The notes beneath the pieces are model-generated. The model was not told the DNA's origin. It ran no database searches and was given only the letters and a program-made list of their open reading frames with translations. Positions 1 to 6,242 of a stretch of DNA of 10,437 nucleotides are shown one piece after another (position 1 is the first letter of the stretch; every line of letters begins with the position of its first letter). Location: contig URWG01000057.1 of NCBI GenBank assembly GCA_900551495.1, forward strand, positions 1-10,437, in the 5' to 3' direction. This stretch comes from an uncultured Eubacteriales bacterium (GTDB taxonomy: Bacteria > Bacillota > Clostridia > Oscillospirales > Oscillospiraceae). A program made the position numbers and the translations under genes.

Positions 1-425
1 TTCCGATCGTCCTTGCAGAACATATACAAGATCACACCGATAAGCGCCAAAATCGGCGTAAACGACGTCGGCTTGAGCAGGCTGATCCACACATTGCCGC
101 TGTCGATTCCCGCAAGGCTCAGCAGCCACGCCGTGACCGTCGTGCCGACATTCGCGCCCATGATGACATTGATCGCCTGCCGCAGCGTCATCAGACCGGA
201 GTTGACAAAGCCGACAACCATGACCGTCGTCGCCGACGAGCTTTGAATGATCGCCGTCACGCCGAGACCGGTCAAAAAGCCCATCGCAGTCTTGTCTGTC
301 ATGCGTCCGATCAGGCTGCGGAGGCTGTTGCCCGCACGCCGTTCGAGCGCCTGTCCCATCAGATTCATGCCGAACAGAAACAGGCTCAAGCCGCCGATGA
401 GCGTTAATACGTTGAAAATATCCAT
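1..425 (-). CDS. Na+/phosphate cotransporter family protein, N-terminal part (runs off the window)
   Basis: This gene reads leftward from ATG at 425 and is open to the window edge, giving the first 141 residues. It belongs to the Na/Pi-cotransporter (NptA-like, Na_Pi_cotrans) family of membrane proteins, which couple phosphate uptake to sodium. The N-terminus is a hydrophobic helix (about residues 5-22). Then come the family's hallmark QSSSATT motif (61-67) and the conserved GANVGTTVTAW segment (90-100), followed by further hydrophobic helices (about 69-80 and 122-136). Family members usually have a second QSSS repeat and often a C-terminal PhoU-like domain; both would lie outside this window. 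A purine-rich ribosome-binding region with AGGAG and GAGGAAG lies just upstream of the ATG. Family assignment is strong from the paired motifs; substrate specificity is known only from the family. Confidence 0.93.
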   Translation of the reverse strand, partial: MDIFNVLTLIGGLSLFLFGMNLMGQALERRAGNSLRSLIGRMTDKTAMGFLTGLGVTAIIQSSSATTVMVVGFVNSGLMTLRQAINVIMGANVGTTVTAWLLSLAGIDSGNVWISLLKPTSFTPILALIGVILYMFCKDDR

Positions 426-562
426 GTTTCTTCCTCTTTCTCCTATTTTTCCTTTTAATTAAATTTTATCGGTGCGACGTCAAATCCGCCACCATGGTTT
501 TGTAAAATCCGTGTAAAATCGGAAGCGGTCGGTTTTTGTCGCAGAACTCCGCGTTTTTTCGA
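426..562. other. Divergent intergenic region between the Na/Pi transporter and the flavoprotein operon
   Basis: This AT-richer spacer separates two divergently transcribed genes. The rightward promoter is listed separately. For the leftward gene I see only weak candidates: a TAAAAT-like hexamer and a TTGACG-like hexamer about 15-35 bases upstream of its ribosome-binding region, at poor spacing. A short direct repeat, TGTAAAATC, occurs twice around 501-520. I saw no clear operator palindrome. Confidence 0.4.
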
Positions 563-591
563 TTGCAATTCCGGCGGTTTTCGGCTATAAT
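563..591 (+). promoter_or_regulatory. Sigma-A type promoter of the flavoprotein-DtxR operon
   Basis: A perfect -10 box TATAAT (586-591) lies 17 bp downstream of a -35 box TTGCAA (563-568, four of six consensus bases). The -10 box ends 33 bases before the start codon at 625. The match is good by eye; the start site itself is not shown. Confidence 0.75.
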
Positions 592-624
592 GTAAAGGAT
601 ATTATGAATTTGGAGGTGCAGCAC

Positions 625-1245
625 ATGAAGGTACTGCTGTTGAACGGAAGCCCGCATCCCAAGGGCTGTACATACACCGCGCTGTGTGAGGTCGGCGGCG
701 TGCTGCAAAAACACGGCATTGAAACGGAGCTGTTCCAGATCGGCACGCGTCCCGTCGCGGAGTGTATCGCCTGCCGCAAGTGCAAGAACGGCGCACCCTG
801 CATTTTTGACGACGGCGTGAACGCGCTTGCCGCCCGACTGGAGGAGTTCGACGCTGTTGTTGTCGGTGCGCCGGTCTATTACGCCGGTCCCTCCGCGCAG
901 GCGTGCGCCTTCCTCGACCGCCTGTTCTACAGCGCTGCGGGGAAGCTGACGGGAAAGCCCGCAGCCGCCGTTGTCTCCTGTCGCCGCGGCGGTGCCAGCG
1001 CTGCCTTTGACCGTCTGAACAAATATTTCAGCATCAACTCCATGCCGATCGTCACCTCGCAATACTGGAATCAGGTCCACGGCAACACGGCGGAGGAGGT
1101 CCTGCGCGACGAGGAGGGGCTGCAAACCATGCGCACCCTCGGCGAAAACATGGCGTGGCTCCTGCGCTGCATTGAGGCGGGCAAGGCTGCCGGTGTCCCT
1201 GCGCCGAGCTACGAGCCGAAGTGCCATACGAATTTTATTCGCTGA
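625..1245 (+). CDS. NADPH-dependent FMN reductase / iron-sulfur-flavoprotein-like oxidoreductase
   Basis: This 206-residue flavodoxin-fold protein probably transfers electrons using FMN. The N-terminal beta strand and phosphate-binding loop read LLLNGSPHPKGCTY (4-17), and a second flavin-contact segment is GAPVYYAGPS (81-90); both are typical of the FMN_red/flavodoxin-2 families. Between them is a compact cysteine cluster, C47-x2-C50-x2-C53-x5-C59. This fits the spacing that binds a 4Fe-4S cluster in archaeal and clostridial iron-sulfur flavoproteins. I chose ATG 625 over the in-frame ATG 604 because GGAGGTG (612-618) sits at ideal spacing before 625 and the fold begins directly there. The gene is first in an operon with a metal-dependent repressor 13 bases downstream. 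Electron donor and acceptor cannot be read from the sequence. Confidence 0.88.
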   Translation: MKVLLLNGSPHPKGCTYTALCEVGGVLQKHGIETELFQIGTRPVAECIACRKCKNGAPCIFDDGVNALAARLEEFDAVVVGAPVYYAGPSAQACAFLDRLFYSAAGKLTGKPAAAVVSCRRGGASAAFDRLNKYFSINSMPIVTSQYWNQVHGNTAEEVLRDEEGLQTMRTLGENMAWLLRCIEAGKAAGVPAPSYEPKCHTNFIR

Positions 1246-1258
1246 ACGAGGTGTACCG

Positions 1259-1621
1259 ATGAAAATACAGGAATCGGCGGAAAACTATTTGGAAACCATT
1301 TTGGTCCTCACCCGACGGCACGGCGCGGTGCGCTCCATCGACATTGCCACCGAGCTTGACTTTTCCAAGCCGAGCGTCAGCATTGCCATGAAGAACCTGC
1401 GGGAAAACGGCTATATCCATGTCGATGAAAACGGCTGGATCACCCTGATGCCCGCCGGTCAGGAGATCGCCGAGCGCATTTACGAGCGCCATACCCTGCT
1501 TACAAGCTGGCTGACGACGCTGGGTGTCTCGCCCGAGGTCGCGGCGGAGGATGCGTGCCGTATTGAGCACGTCATCAGCGCCGAGAGCTTCGAGGCAATC
1601 AAGAATCATGTGAAACTCTAA
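1259..1621 (+). CDS. DtxR/MntR-family metal-dependent transcriptional regulator
   Basis: This 120-residue protein has the two-domain core of the DtxR family but no C-terminal SH3-like domain, as in MntR-length members. Residues 1-65 form the winged helix: an opening SAENYLETIL helix, a recognition region FSKPSVSIAMKNLRENGYI (35-53) and a wing DENGWITLMPAG (57-67). Residues 70-120 form the dimerisation and metal-sensing domain. Visible ligand candidates are E12, H78 (ERHTLL) and C100-x2-E103-H104 (ACRIEHVIS). The Cys-x2-Glu-His form resembles iron-responsive DtxR rather than MntR, which has Glu at the first position; N9 stands where DtxR has a Met ligand. The ATG at 1259 is preceded by GAGGTG (1248-1253). 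It likely represses its own operon, and possibly others, when Fe(II) or Mn(II) is abundant. The family is secure; the metal is inference. Confidence 0.9.
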   Translation: MKIQESAENYLETILVLTRRHGAVRSIDIATELDFSKPSVSIAMKNLRENGYIHVDENGWITLMPAGQEIAERIYERHTLLTSWLTTLGVSPEVAAEDACRIEHVISAESFEAIKNHVKL

Positions 1622-1658
1622 AAAAGCGGCTGTCTTTTGCAAGACAGCCGCTTTTTTT
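1621..1658 (+). terminator. Intrinsic terminator of the flavoprotein-DtxR operon
   Basis: A perfect 16-bp stem (1621-1636 with 1641-1656) closes on the 4-base loop TTGC and ends in a run of seven T (1652-1658). The left arm starts with five A, so it could also work on the opposite strand. It begins at the last base of the regulator stop codon. Confidence 0.93.
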
Positions 1659-1689
1659 CGGAACTTTTTTCCTTCTTGTTCGTCAAAAG

Positions 1690-1695
1690 TATAAA
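1690..1695 (+). promoter_or_regulatory. Possible -10 box for the serpin gene
   Basis: TATAAA lies 27 bases upstream of the serpin start codon and just past the preceding terminator, where a promoter would be expected. No good -35 match is visible at 16-18 bp; that stretch is a T-rich tract (about 1665-1672). Confidence 0.35.
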
Positions 1696-1722
1696 ACATC
1701 CCACTGATAAGGAGGAAAATCC

Positions 1723-3003
1723 ATGAAATTTCGCAAGCTGACCGCGCTGCTGCTGTTGGCGGTCCTCACCGTGCAGCTCTTCGGCTGCGGGACAAAACCG
1801 AAACAGCTCCACGGACCGACGACCGCCGAGCCGCTCCCCACCGTCACAGCGGAACCGACCGTTGCGACGGAAGCACCCGACCCCGTTAAGGAGCCGCGAG
1901 AGGCAACTCTTTCAACGGCTGCCGCCGACTTTTCCGCCAACCTGCTGCGGCAGACGCACAAAAGCGGCGAGAATACCACCCTCTCGCCCTACAGCGTGCT
2001 GACCGCCCTTGCCATGACCGTCAACGGCGCGGACGGCGAGACTCTTGCGCAGATGGAGTCCGTCCTCGGTCTGCCCGTTGATAAGCTCAACAGTGCACTG
2101 CTTGCCTGCCGCGAGCAGGCGGGTGAGGAGCTGGTCGTCGCAAATTCACTGTGGATCCGCGACGGCTTTGAGGTTCAGTCCGACTTTTTGCAGGCAAATG
2201 TGGACTACTACACCGGTGCCGAGGTCTACCAGACCGATTTTGACAGTGCCGCCGTCGATGCGGTCAATGGCTGGGTCGCCGAGCATACCAAGGACCGCAT
2301 CAAGAAAATGGTGGACCGATTCAATCCTCTGACGATGCTCTGCCTCATCAACGCCCTCACCTTTGACGCAAAGTGGGAGAGCGAATTCTACGAGGAAAGC
2401 GTCTATCCGGAGGATTTCCATGCGGCGGACGGCACGACCCGTCAGGTCGATATGATGCACGGTGCGGTTTCCGCCTACCTCTCCTCCGACAGCGCAACGG
2501 GCTTTGTCAAGCCGTACGCGGGCGGGCGCTACAGCTTCGTCGGGCTGCTGCCGAATGAAGACATTGATATAGAAGATTATGTAAACCGACTTGATGGCAA
2601 TGCGCTGCTTGACCTGATGGAAAGCCGTTCCGAGGAGGAGGTCATCATCAATCTTCCCGTCTTCAAAACCGAGTATGCCGAGGAGCTGTCCGGCGCACTG
2701 TCGAAAATGGGTATGCCGCTGGCATTTGACACCAACGCTGCCGATTTCACCCGTATTGCGGGCACCGAGCCTCCGCTCTACATCAGCGACGTCCTGCACA
2801 AGACCTATGTCTCCGTTGACGGCGCAGGCACGGAGGCAGCCGCCGCAACGCTCGTTATGGTCGAATGCACCTCCGCCGCCCCGTCTGAGGACGAGCCGGA
2901 GCCGAAGTACGTCATTCTTGACCGTCCGTTTGTATGGATGATTTGGGACGAGCAGAATTCCCTTCCCGTCTTTATCGGCGTTACCGACAGCATTACCGAA
3001 TGA
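1723..3003 (+). CDS. Lipid-anchored serpin (serine protease inhibitor family lipoprotein)
   Basis: The 426-residue product opens with a type II signal peptide: KFRK, a leucine-rich core and lipobox LFGC with C22 as the lipidated residue. It should therefore sit on the outer face of the cytoplasmic membrane. A Thr/Pro/Glu-rich linker (about 23-62) leads to a full-length serpin domain (about 64-426). Recognisable elements are TTLSPYSVLTALAMTVNGA (85-103), ANSLWIRDGF (140-149), INALTFDAKW (209-218), the reactive-centre hinge GTEAAAAT (369-376) and the C-terminal signature DRPFVWMIWDEQ (400-411). The alanine-rich hinge is the inhibitory type. Aligned with alpha-1-antitrypsin, P1-P1' falls at about T383-S384 with Cys at P2, followed by an acidic SEDEPEPK stretch. 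P17, usually Glu, is Gly here. GGAGGA (1711-1716) precedes the ATG. The gene stands alone between two terminators. A protective role against host or neighbour proteases is inferred from the family; the target is unknown. Confidence 0.95.
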   Translation: MKFRKLTALLLLAVLTVQLFGCGTKPKQLHGPTTAEPLPTVTAEPTVATEAPDPVKEPREATLSTAAADFSANLLRQTHKSGENTTLSPYSVLTALAMTVNGADGETLAQMESVLGLPVDKLNSALLACREQAGEELVVANSLWIRDGFEVQSDFLQANVDYYTGAEVYQTDFDSAAVDAVNGWVAEHTKDRIKKMVDRFNPLTMLCLINALTFDAKWESEFYEESVYPEDFHAADGTTRQVDMMHGAVSAYLSSDSATGFVKPYAGGRYSFVGLLPNEDIDIEDYVNRLDGNALLDLMESRSEEEVIINLPVFKTEYAEELSGALSKMGMPLAFDTNAADFTRIAGTEPPLYISDVLHKTYVSVDGAGTEAAAATLVMVECTSAAPSEDEPEPKYVILDRPFVWMIWDEQNSLPVFIGVTDSITE

Positions 3004-3020
3004 CCGCAAAGCAGCATAAA

Positions 3021-3063
3021 AAGTCCCCTGTCGATTTTCTCGTCGGCAGGGGGCTTGGTTTTA
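3021..3063. terminator. Bidirectional terminator between convergent serpin and rhomboid-like genes
   Basis: A 14-bp stem (3021-3034 with 3043-3056, two G-T pairs) closes on an 8-base loop. Downstream on plus is GG then TTTTATT; on the minus strand the stem is followed by a run of five T (3017-3021 region). It sits between two gene ends, 17 bases after the serpin stop, and can serve both. Confidence 0.85.
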
Positions 3064-3972
3064 TTGAATGTGCGTGTGGTTGTTGATGTGGTCGATGCAG
3101 TAACAGTAATAGCCCTTGCACTTGGAGCAATAGCGGAATTCGAGGTCGGGATAATCGGCATCCGTCCGTCCGCAGACCGTGCACTTGTGGCGATAGGGGC
3201 GTGCTCCGGAGGCATTTTGCTTTTTGTCCGTCGGTGTAATGATCGGGCGCTTCGGACGCTTCGGACGCTGCTTGGTGTAAAGCCTCCGCGGGAAAAGATT
3301 TCGAACATCCTTGCCGAAGGTCAGAAGATAGTTCAGCAGCGGAATGAGCGGCGGTACCGCAAATGTAGTCAGGACCACCCACATCGGAACAAACAGCCGG
3401 TAGAACACCACATATCGGGCGACCTCGTAAACCGACAGTCCGATGTAGATCAGCGCCATCCAGCGCATTTTGACAGGAATGACAAAGAACACCATGACCC
3501 GCTCCTCGGGTGCCAGCGTTGCCACCGCAAGGAAGAGCGACAGATGAATATAGAGCGGTGTCACAAAAATATCAAATCCGAACACCAAATATACGATCAA
3601 TCCGAACAATGCGGTCAGCAGGATTCCGCCGAAATAGTAAATATTCAGCCGAAGCGTGCCCCAAATGCTCTCCAACGTTTTGCCGACCCACCAGTAAAAA
3701 TACGCCGACACAAGCAGCCAGAAAAAGTCGATCGCCGCTCCGCCGTAATTAAAGCAGTAAGTAAATGCAAAGGACACGAGACGCCATACCTGTCCGCGCA
3801 GTATCTTTGCACTGTCAAAGCACAGCGCGTTGTAGACCGCTGCGCCGCTGCCGAGCGTGCAGTAAACATAGATCAGCACGTTTGCCAGCATGACATACAG
3901 CATCAGATTCGGGATGCCCTTGCTGCGGTTGCGGTTAAGCCAGCGGTGATAATTTGTTCGCAGTTTTTTCAT
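3061..3972 (-). CDS. Rhomboid/Derlin-like membrane protein with C-terminal zinc ribbon
   Basis: The 303-residue protein has about six hydrophobic segments (roughly 20-40, 83-97, 110-132, 138-153, 170-188, 195-218) in a rhomboid-superfamily arrangement. The region after the first helix, LRGQVWRLVSFAFTY (58-72), matches the GxxWRL loop of rhomboids and Derlins. No GxSG serine motif or paired catalytic His is visible in the later helices, so it is probably a non-proteolytic relative. A basic, proline-rich linker (229-250, with repeated KRPKRP) leads to a cytosolic zinc-binding tail: C264-x2-C267, C282-x2-C285, then C290, C292, H295 and H299. I chose the ATG at 3972 rather than the in-frame ATG at 3999 because AAAGGAGGA lies at good spacing before it. 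It is a single-gene unit with its own promoter. Function is unknown; the zinc ribbon suggests binding to a protein or nucleic acid. Confidence 0.82.
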   Translation of the reverse strand: MKKLRTNYHRWLNRNRSKGIPNLMLYVMLANVLIYVYCTLGSGAAVYNALCFDSAKILRGQVWRLVSFAFTYCFNYGGAAIDFFWLLVSAYFYWWVGKTLESIWGTLRLNIYYFGGILLTALFGLIVYLVFGFDIFVTPLYIHLSLFLAVATLAPEERVMVFFVIPVKMRWMALIYIGLSVYEVARYVVFYRLFVPMWVVLTTFAVPPLIPLLNYLLTFGKDVRNLFPRRLYTKQRPKRPKRPIITPTDKKQNASGARPYRHKCTVCGRTDADYPDLEFRYCSKCKGYYCYCIDHINNHTHIQ

Positions 3973-4001
3973 CGAATTCCTCCTTTGGAATCGCTGCATC
4001 T

Positions 4002-4030
4002 ATTGTAACGGATTTTTGCCCGTTTGTCCA
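4002..4030 (-). promoter_or_regulatory. Sigma-A type promoter of the rhomboid-like gene
   Basis: Read on the minus strand, -35 TGGACA (4025-4030) and -10 TACAAT (4002-4007) are separated by exactly 17 bp; each matches consensus at five of six bases. The -10 box is 29 bases from the chosen start codon. Confidence 0.75.
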
Positions 4031-4114
4031 TGAATTTCCTGTGAATTTTGTTGGCGGAAGCGCCGAAAAAATCTCTCGCCGCTCACTCTTGCCGATTTCT
4101 CCGGCGTTTCCTCG

Positions 4115-4143
4115 TTGAAAAAGTCACAAGCATATGATATGAT
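4115..4143 (+). promoter_or_regulatory. Sigma-A type promoter of the ahcY operon
   Basis: The -35 box TTGAAA (4115-4120) and -10 box TATGAT (4138-4143) are spaced by 17 bp, about 26 bases before the ahcY start codon. The leader is too short for any known SAM or SAH riboswitch, so no riboswitch control is visible. Confidence 0.75.
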
Positions 4144-4169
4144 AAACAAAAAACGAGGAGGCTGCTGTA

Positions 4170-5414
4170 ATGAGCCACGTCAGAGATACGTCCCTTGCGG
4201 AGTACGGACGGATGAAAATTGAGTGGGTACAGGATTTTATGCCTGCCCTCTGCGCAATCCGCGACCGTTTCGCCGCCGAGAAGCCCTTTGCGGGCAAAAA
4301 AATCACCATTTCCATCCATATGGAGGCAAAAACCGCATTTCTCGCGCTCTGCCTTGCCGCGGGCGGCGCCGAGGTCCATGCGACCGGCTGCAACCCTCTG
4401 TCCACGCAGGACGACGTTGCTGCCGGACTGGCTTCCTTGGGTGTCGAGTGCTACGCGATGCACGGCGTCAGCGCGAAGGAATACGAGCAGCTTCTCGTCG
4501 AGGCGCTTTCCTGCCACCCTGATCTGATTATTGACGACGGCGGCGACCTTTTAGACCTCCTCAGCGGTGAATATGCGCATTTGGGCGATAAAATTATCGG
4601 CGGTGCGGAGGAGACTACCACCGGCATCCACCGCCTGCGTGCGCGTGCAAAGGCGGGCGTGCTGCCCTTCCCGATGATGAACGTCAACGATGCCAAGTGC
4701 AAGCACTACTACGATAACAAATACGGCACGGGGCAGTCCGTTTGGGATTCCATCATGCACACCACGAACCTCCTCGTTGCGGGCAAGACCGTCGTCGTCG
4801 CGGGCTACGGCTACTGCGGACGCGGCGTTGCAATGCGTGCGAAGGGCATGGGCGCGGACGTCATCGTCACGGAGATTGACCCCATCAAGGCGCTGGAGGC
4901 GTCCATGGACGGCTGCCGCGTTATGCCCATGGACGAGGCAGCAAAGCAGGGCGATATTTTCGTCACCACCACCGGCTGCCGCGACGTCATCACCACGCAG
5001 CATTTCGAGGTCATGAAAAACAACGCCTTCCTCTCCAACGCCGGGCATTTCAACGTTGAGGTCAACGCCGAAGCGCTGGAAAAGATGGCGGTCCGCGTTT
5101 TCAAGCGCCGCAATGACATTGTAGGCTACGAGCTGCCCGACGGTCGGGTTCTGAATCTGCTCGCCGAGGGGCGGCTGGTCAATCTCGCCTCGGGCAACGG
5201 TCATCCCGCCGAGATCATGGACACCAGCTTCTCCGTGCAGGCGCTCTCGCTGGAGTATATGCTCAAAAACGGCGCGGGGCTGGAGCGTCGGGTTTACGAG
5301 GTCCCGCAGTCCATCGACGACGCGGTTTCGCTCCTCAAGCTCAACGGCGCAGGGCTGCACATCGACCGCCTGACCGACGAACAGGTCGCCTATCTTTCCG
5401 GCTGGCAGGTGTAA
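4170..5414 (+). CDS. ahcY: Adenosylhomocysteinase (S-adenosyl-L-homocysteine hydrolase)
   Basis: This cytosolic NAD-dependent enzyme splits S-adenosylhomocysteine reversibly into adenosine and homocysteine, relieving product inhibition of methyltransferases and feeding the methionine cycle. At 414 residues it matches the shorter archaeal/Thermotoga-type enzymes, which lack the C-terminal Lys-Tyr tail of the long type. By homology with the human enzyme, visible active-site residues are H50 (IHMEAKTA), D123 (DDGGDL), E148 (EETTTG), K178, D182 and N183 (KHYYDNKYG) and H293 (NAGHFNVE). The human active-site Cys195 position is Thr here (YGTGQS), as in the short type. The NAD-binding glycine motif is GYGYCGRG (212-219). 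GAGGAGG (4155-4161) precedes the ATG. It heads a two-gene unit with the LURP-one-like gene. Homologues with altered substrate preference exist, so exact specificity is from the family. Confidence 0.95.
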   Translation: MSHVRDTSLAEYGRMKIEWVQDFMPALCAIRDRFAAEKPFAGKKITISIHMEAKTAFLALCLAAGGAEVHATGCNPLSTQDDVAAGLASLGVECYAMHGVSAKEYEQLLVEALSCHPDLIIDDGGDLLDLLSGEYAHLGDKIIGGAEETTTGIHRLRARAKAGVLPFPMMNVNDAKCKHYYDNKYGTGQSVWDSIMHTTNLLVAGKTVVVAGYGYCGRGVAMRAKGMGADVIVTEIDPIKALEASMDGCRVMPMDEAAKQGDIFVTTTGCRDVITTQHFEVMKNNAFLSNAGHFNVEVNAEALEKMAVRVFKRRNDIVGYELPDGRVLNLLAEGRLVNLASGNGHPAEIMDTSFSVQALSLEYMLKNGAGLERRVYEVPQSIDDAVSLLKLNGAGLHIDRLTDEQVAYLSGWQV

Positions 5415-5417
5415 GCC

Positions 5418-5888
5418 ATGAAGCTGTATTTTAAGCAGCGGCTGTTTTCATGGTTTGACAGCTATGACATTTACGGCGAGGACGGGCAGACGCTCTACAC
5501 CGTCGAGGGCAAGCTCGCGTGGGGGCATAAGCTGCACATTCTCAACGCCGCGGGCGAGCATATCGCCACGGTCAAGGAGGTCGTTCTGACCCTTCTGCCG
5601 CGCTTTGAGCTGTACCTCGGCGAGCAGCGCATCGGCTGTATTCAAAAGAAGCTCACCTTTTTCCACCCGCAGTATCAAATCGACTGCAACGGCTGGCAGG
5701 TACAGGGTGATTTCTTCGAATGGGACTATCGGATCACCGCTGCAAACGGCGCGGTCGTTGCCACCGTGAGCAAGGAGCTGCTCCGCCTGACCGACACATA
5801 CACCATAGAGGTCGCCGATCCCTGCGACGCCCTGTGCGCCCTAATGCTGACGCTGGCAATCGACGCGGAAAAATGCTCCCGAAACTAA
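5418..5888 (+). CDS. LURP-one-related / tubby C-terminal-like (YxjI-type) protein
   Basis: The 156-residue product fits the LURP-one-related family of small beta-barrel, tubby-like proteins. It opens with the typical MKLYFKQRLFSWFDSYDIYGEDG strand pattern. Repeated beta hairpins follow: LYTVEGKLAWGHKLHILN, HIATVKEVVLTLLPRFELYLG and YQIDCNGWQVQGDFFEWDYRI. There is no signal peptide or convincing membrane helix; the last part (about 139-151) is a hydrophobic helix, as tubby-like folds have. The start codon is three bases after the ahcY stop, and GGCAGGTG, within the end of ahcY, is the likely ribosome-binding site, so translation is probably coupled. Family members have been linked to membrane-lipid or scaffold roles, but no reaction is established. 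A link to SAH metabolism is suggested only by co-transcription. Confidence 0.8.
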   Translation: MKLYFKQRLFSWFDSYDIYGEDGQTLYTVEGKLAWGHKLHILNAAGEHIATVKEVVLTLLPRFELYLGEQRIGCIQKKLTFFHPQYQIDCNGWQVQGDFFEWDYRITAANGAVVATVSKELLRLTDTYTIEVADPCDALCALMLTLAIDAEKCSRN

Positions 5889-5900
5889 ATAAGCGCAAAA

Positions 5901-5933
5901 AAAGCTGCAAGGTCATTCCGACCTTGCAGCTTT
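5901..5933 (+). terminator. Terminator hairpin of the ahcY operon
   Basis: A perfect 14-bp stem (5901-5914 with 5920-5933) has the loop ATTCC. The left arm follows a run of seven A and the right arm ends in three T followed by AGTTT, so the T tract is weak. It lies 12 bases after the LURP-one-like stop codon. Confidence 0.8.
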
Positions 5934-5992
5934 AGTTTGCCAAGAAAATATGGTATTCGTAAAAACACTTCGCACTACGACGCTCGCGTTAG

Positions 5993-6205
5993 CTCCCTCT
6001 AACAGGGAGGAGGTGAGCGTGTCGACCCCCCTGTTATGTCATTGCGAGGAGCGAAGCGACGTGGCAATCTCAGTGAAATGTTTTGAATTCGCCGAAATCT
6101 GCCGAAATTCAAAAAGAATCCCGCGAGATTGCCGCGACCCTTTCAGGGTCTCGCAATGACAGAATTGGGGATTTCGACAGTCAACCCTCCCTCGTCAGAG
6201 GGAGG
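5993..6205. repeat. Composite of dispersed palindromic repeats, non-coding
   Basis: No credible gene lies between 5889 and 6242. Two kinds of palindrome are nested. The outer parts are small hairpins on a CCTCCCT/AGGGAGG theme: CTCCCT with AGGGAG (5993-5998, 6004-6009) and a perfect CCTCCCTC with GAGGGAGG (6186-6193, 6198-6205). Inside is a MITE-like unit with perfect 12-base terminal inverted repeats, TGTCATTGCGAG (6037-6048) and CTCGCAATGACA (6150-6161). A second inner pair is GGCAATCTC (6063-6071) and GAGATTGCC (6125-6133); a TTTTGAATT/AATTCAAAA pair flanks two GCCGAAAT units. The CATTGCGAG...GCAATCTC theme is familiar to me as a dispersed repeat in many bacterial genomes; copy number here cannot be counted from one window. 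Confidence 0.8.
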
Positions 6206-6242
6206 TAAAGGTGCTGCCGTATTCTTGAAACTTGTGGCTTCT

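Noticed and set aside
466..1227. Long minus-strand frame opposite the flavoprotein gene
   Set aside because: Antisense shadow of a GC-rich gene whose plus-strand product has clear family motifs and a ribosome-binding site.
2146..3009. 287-residue minus-strand frame opposite the serpin gene
   Set aside because: Antisense shadow; the serpin signature and hinge are on the plus strand.
3055..4008. 317-residue plus-strand frame opposite the rhomboid-like gene
   Set aside because: Low-complexity charged product; the minus-strand frame has membrane helices, a zinc ribbon, a ribosome-binding site and a promoter.
4031..4169. Possible SAM or SAH riboswitch upstream of ahcY
   Set aside because: The promoter lies about 26-55 bases before the ATG, leaving too short a leader, and no conserved riboswitch core is visible.
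4551..5360. 269-residue minus-strand frame opposite ahcY
   Set aside because: Antisense shadow of a clearly recognised enzyme.
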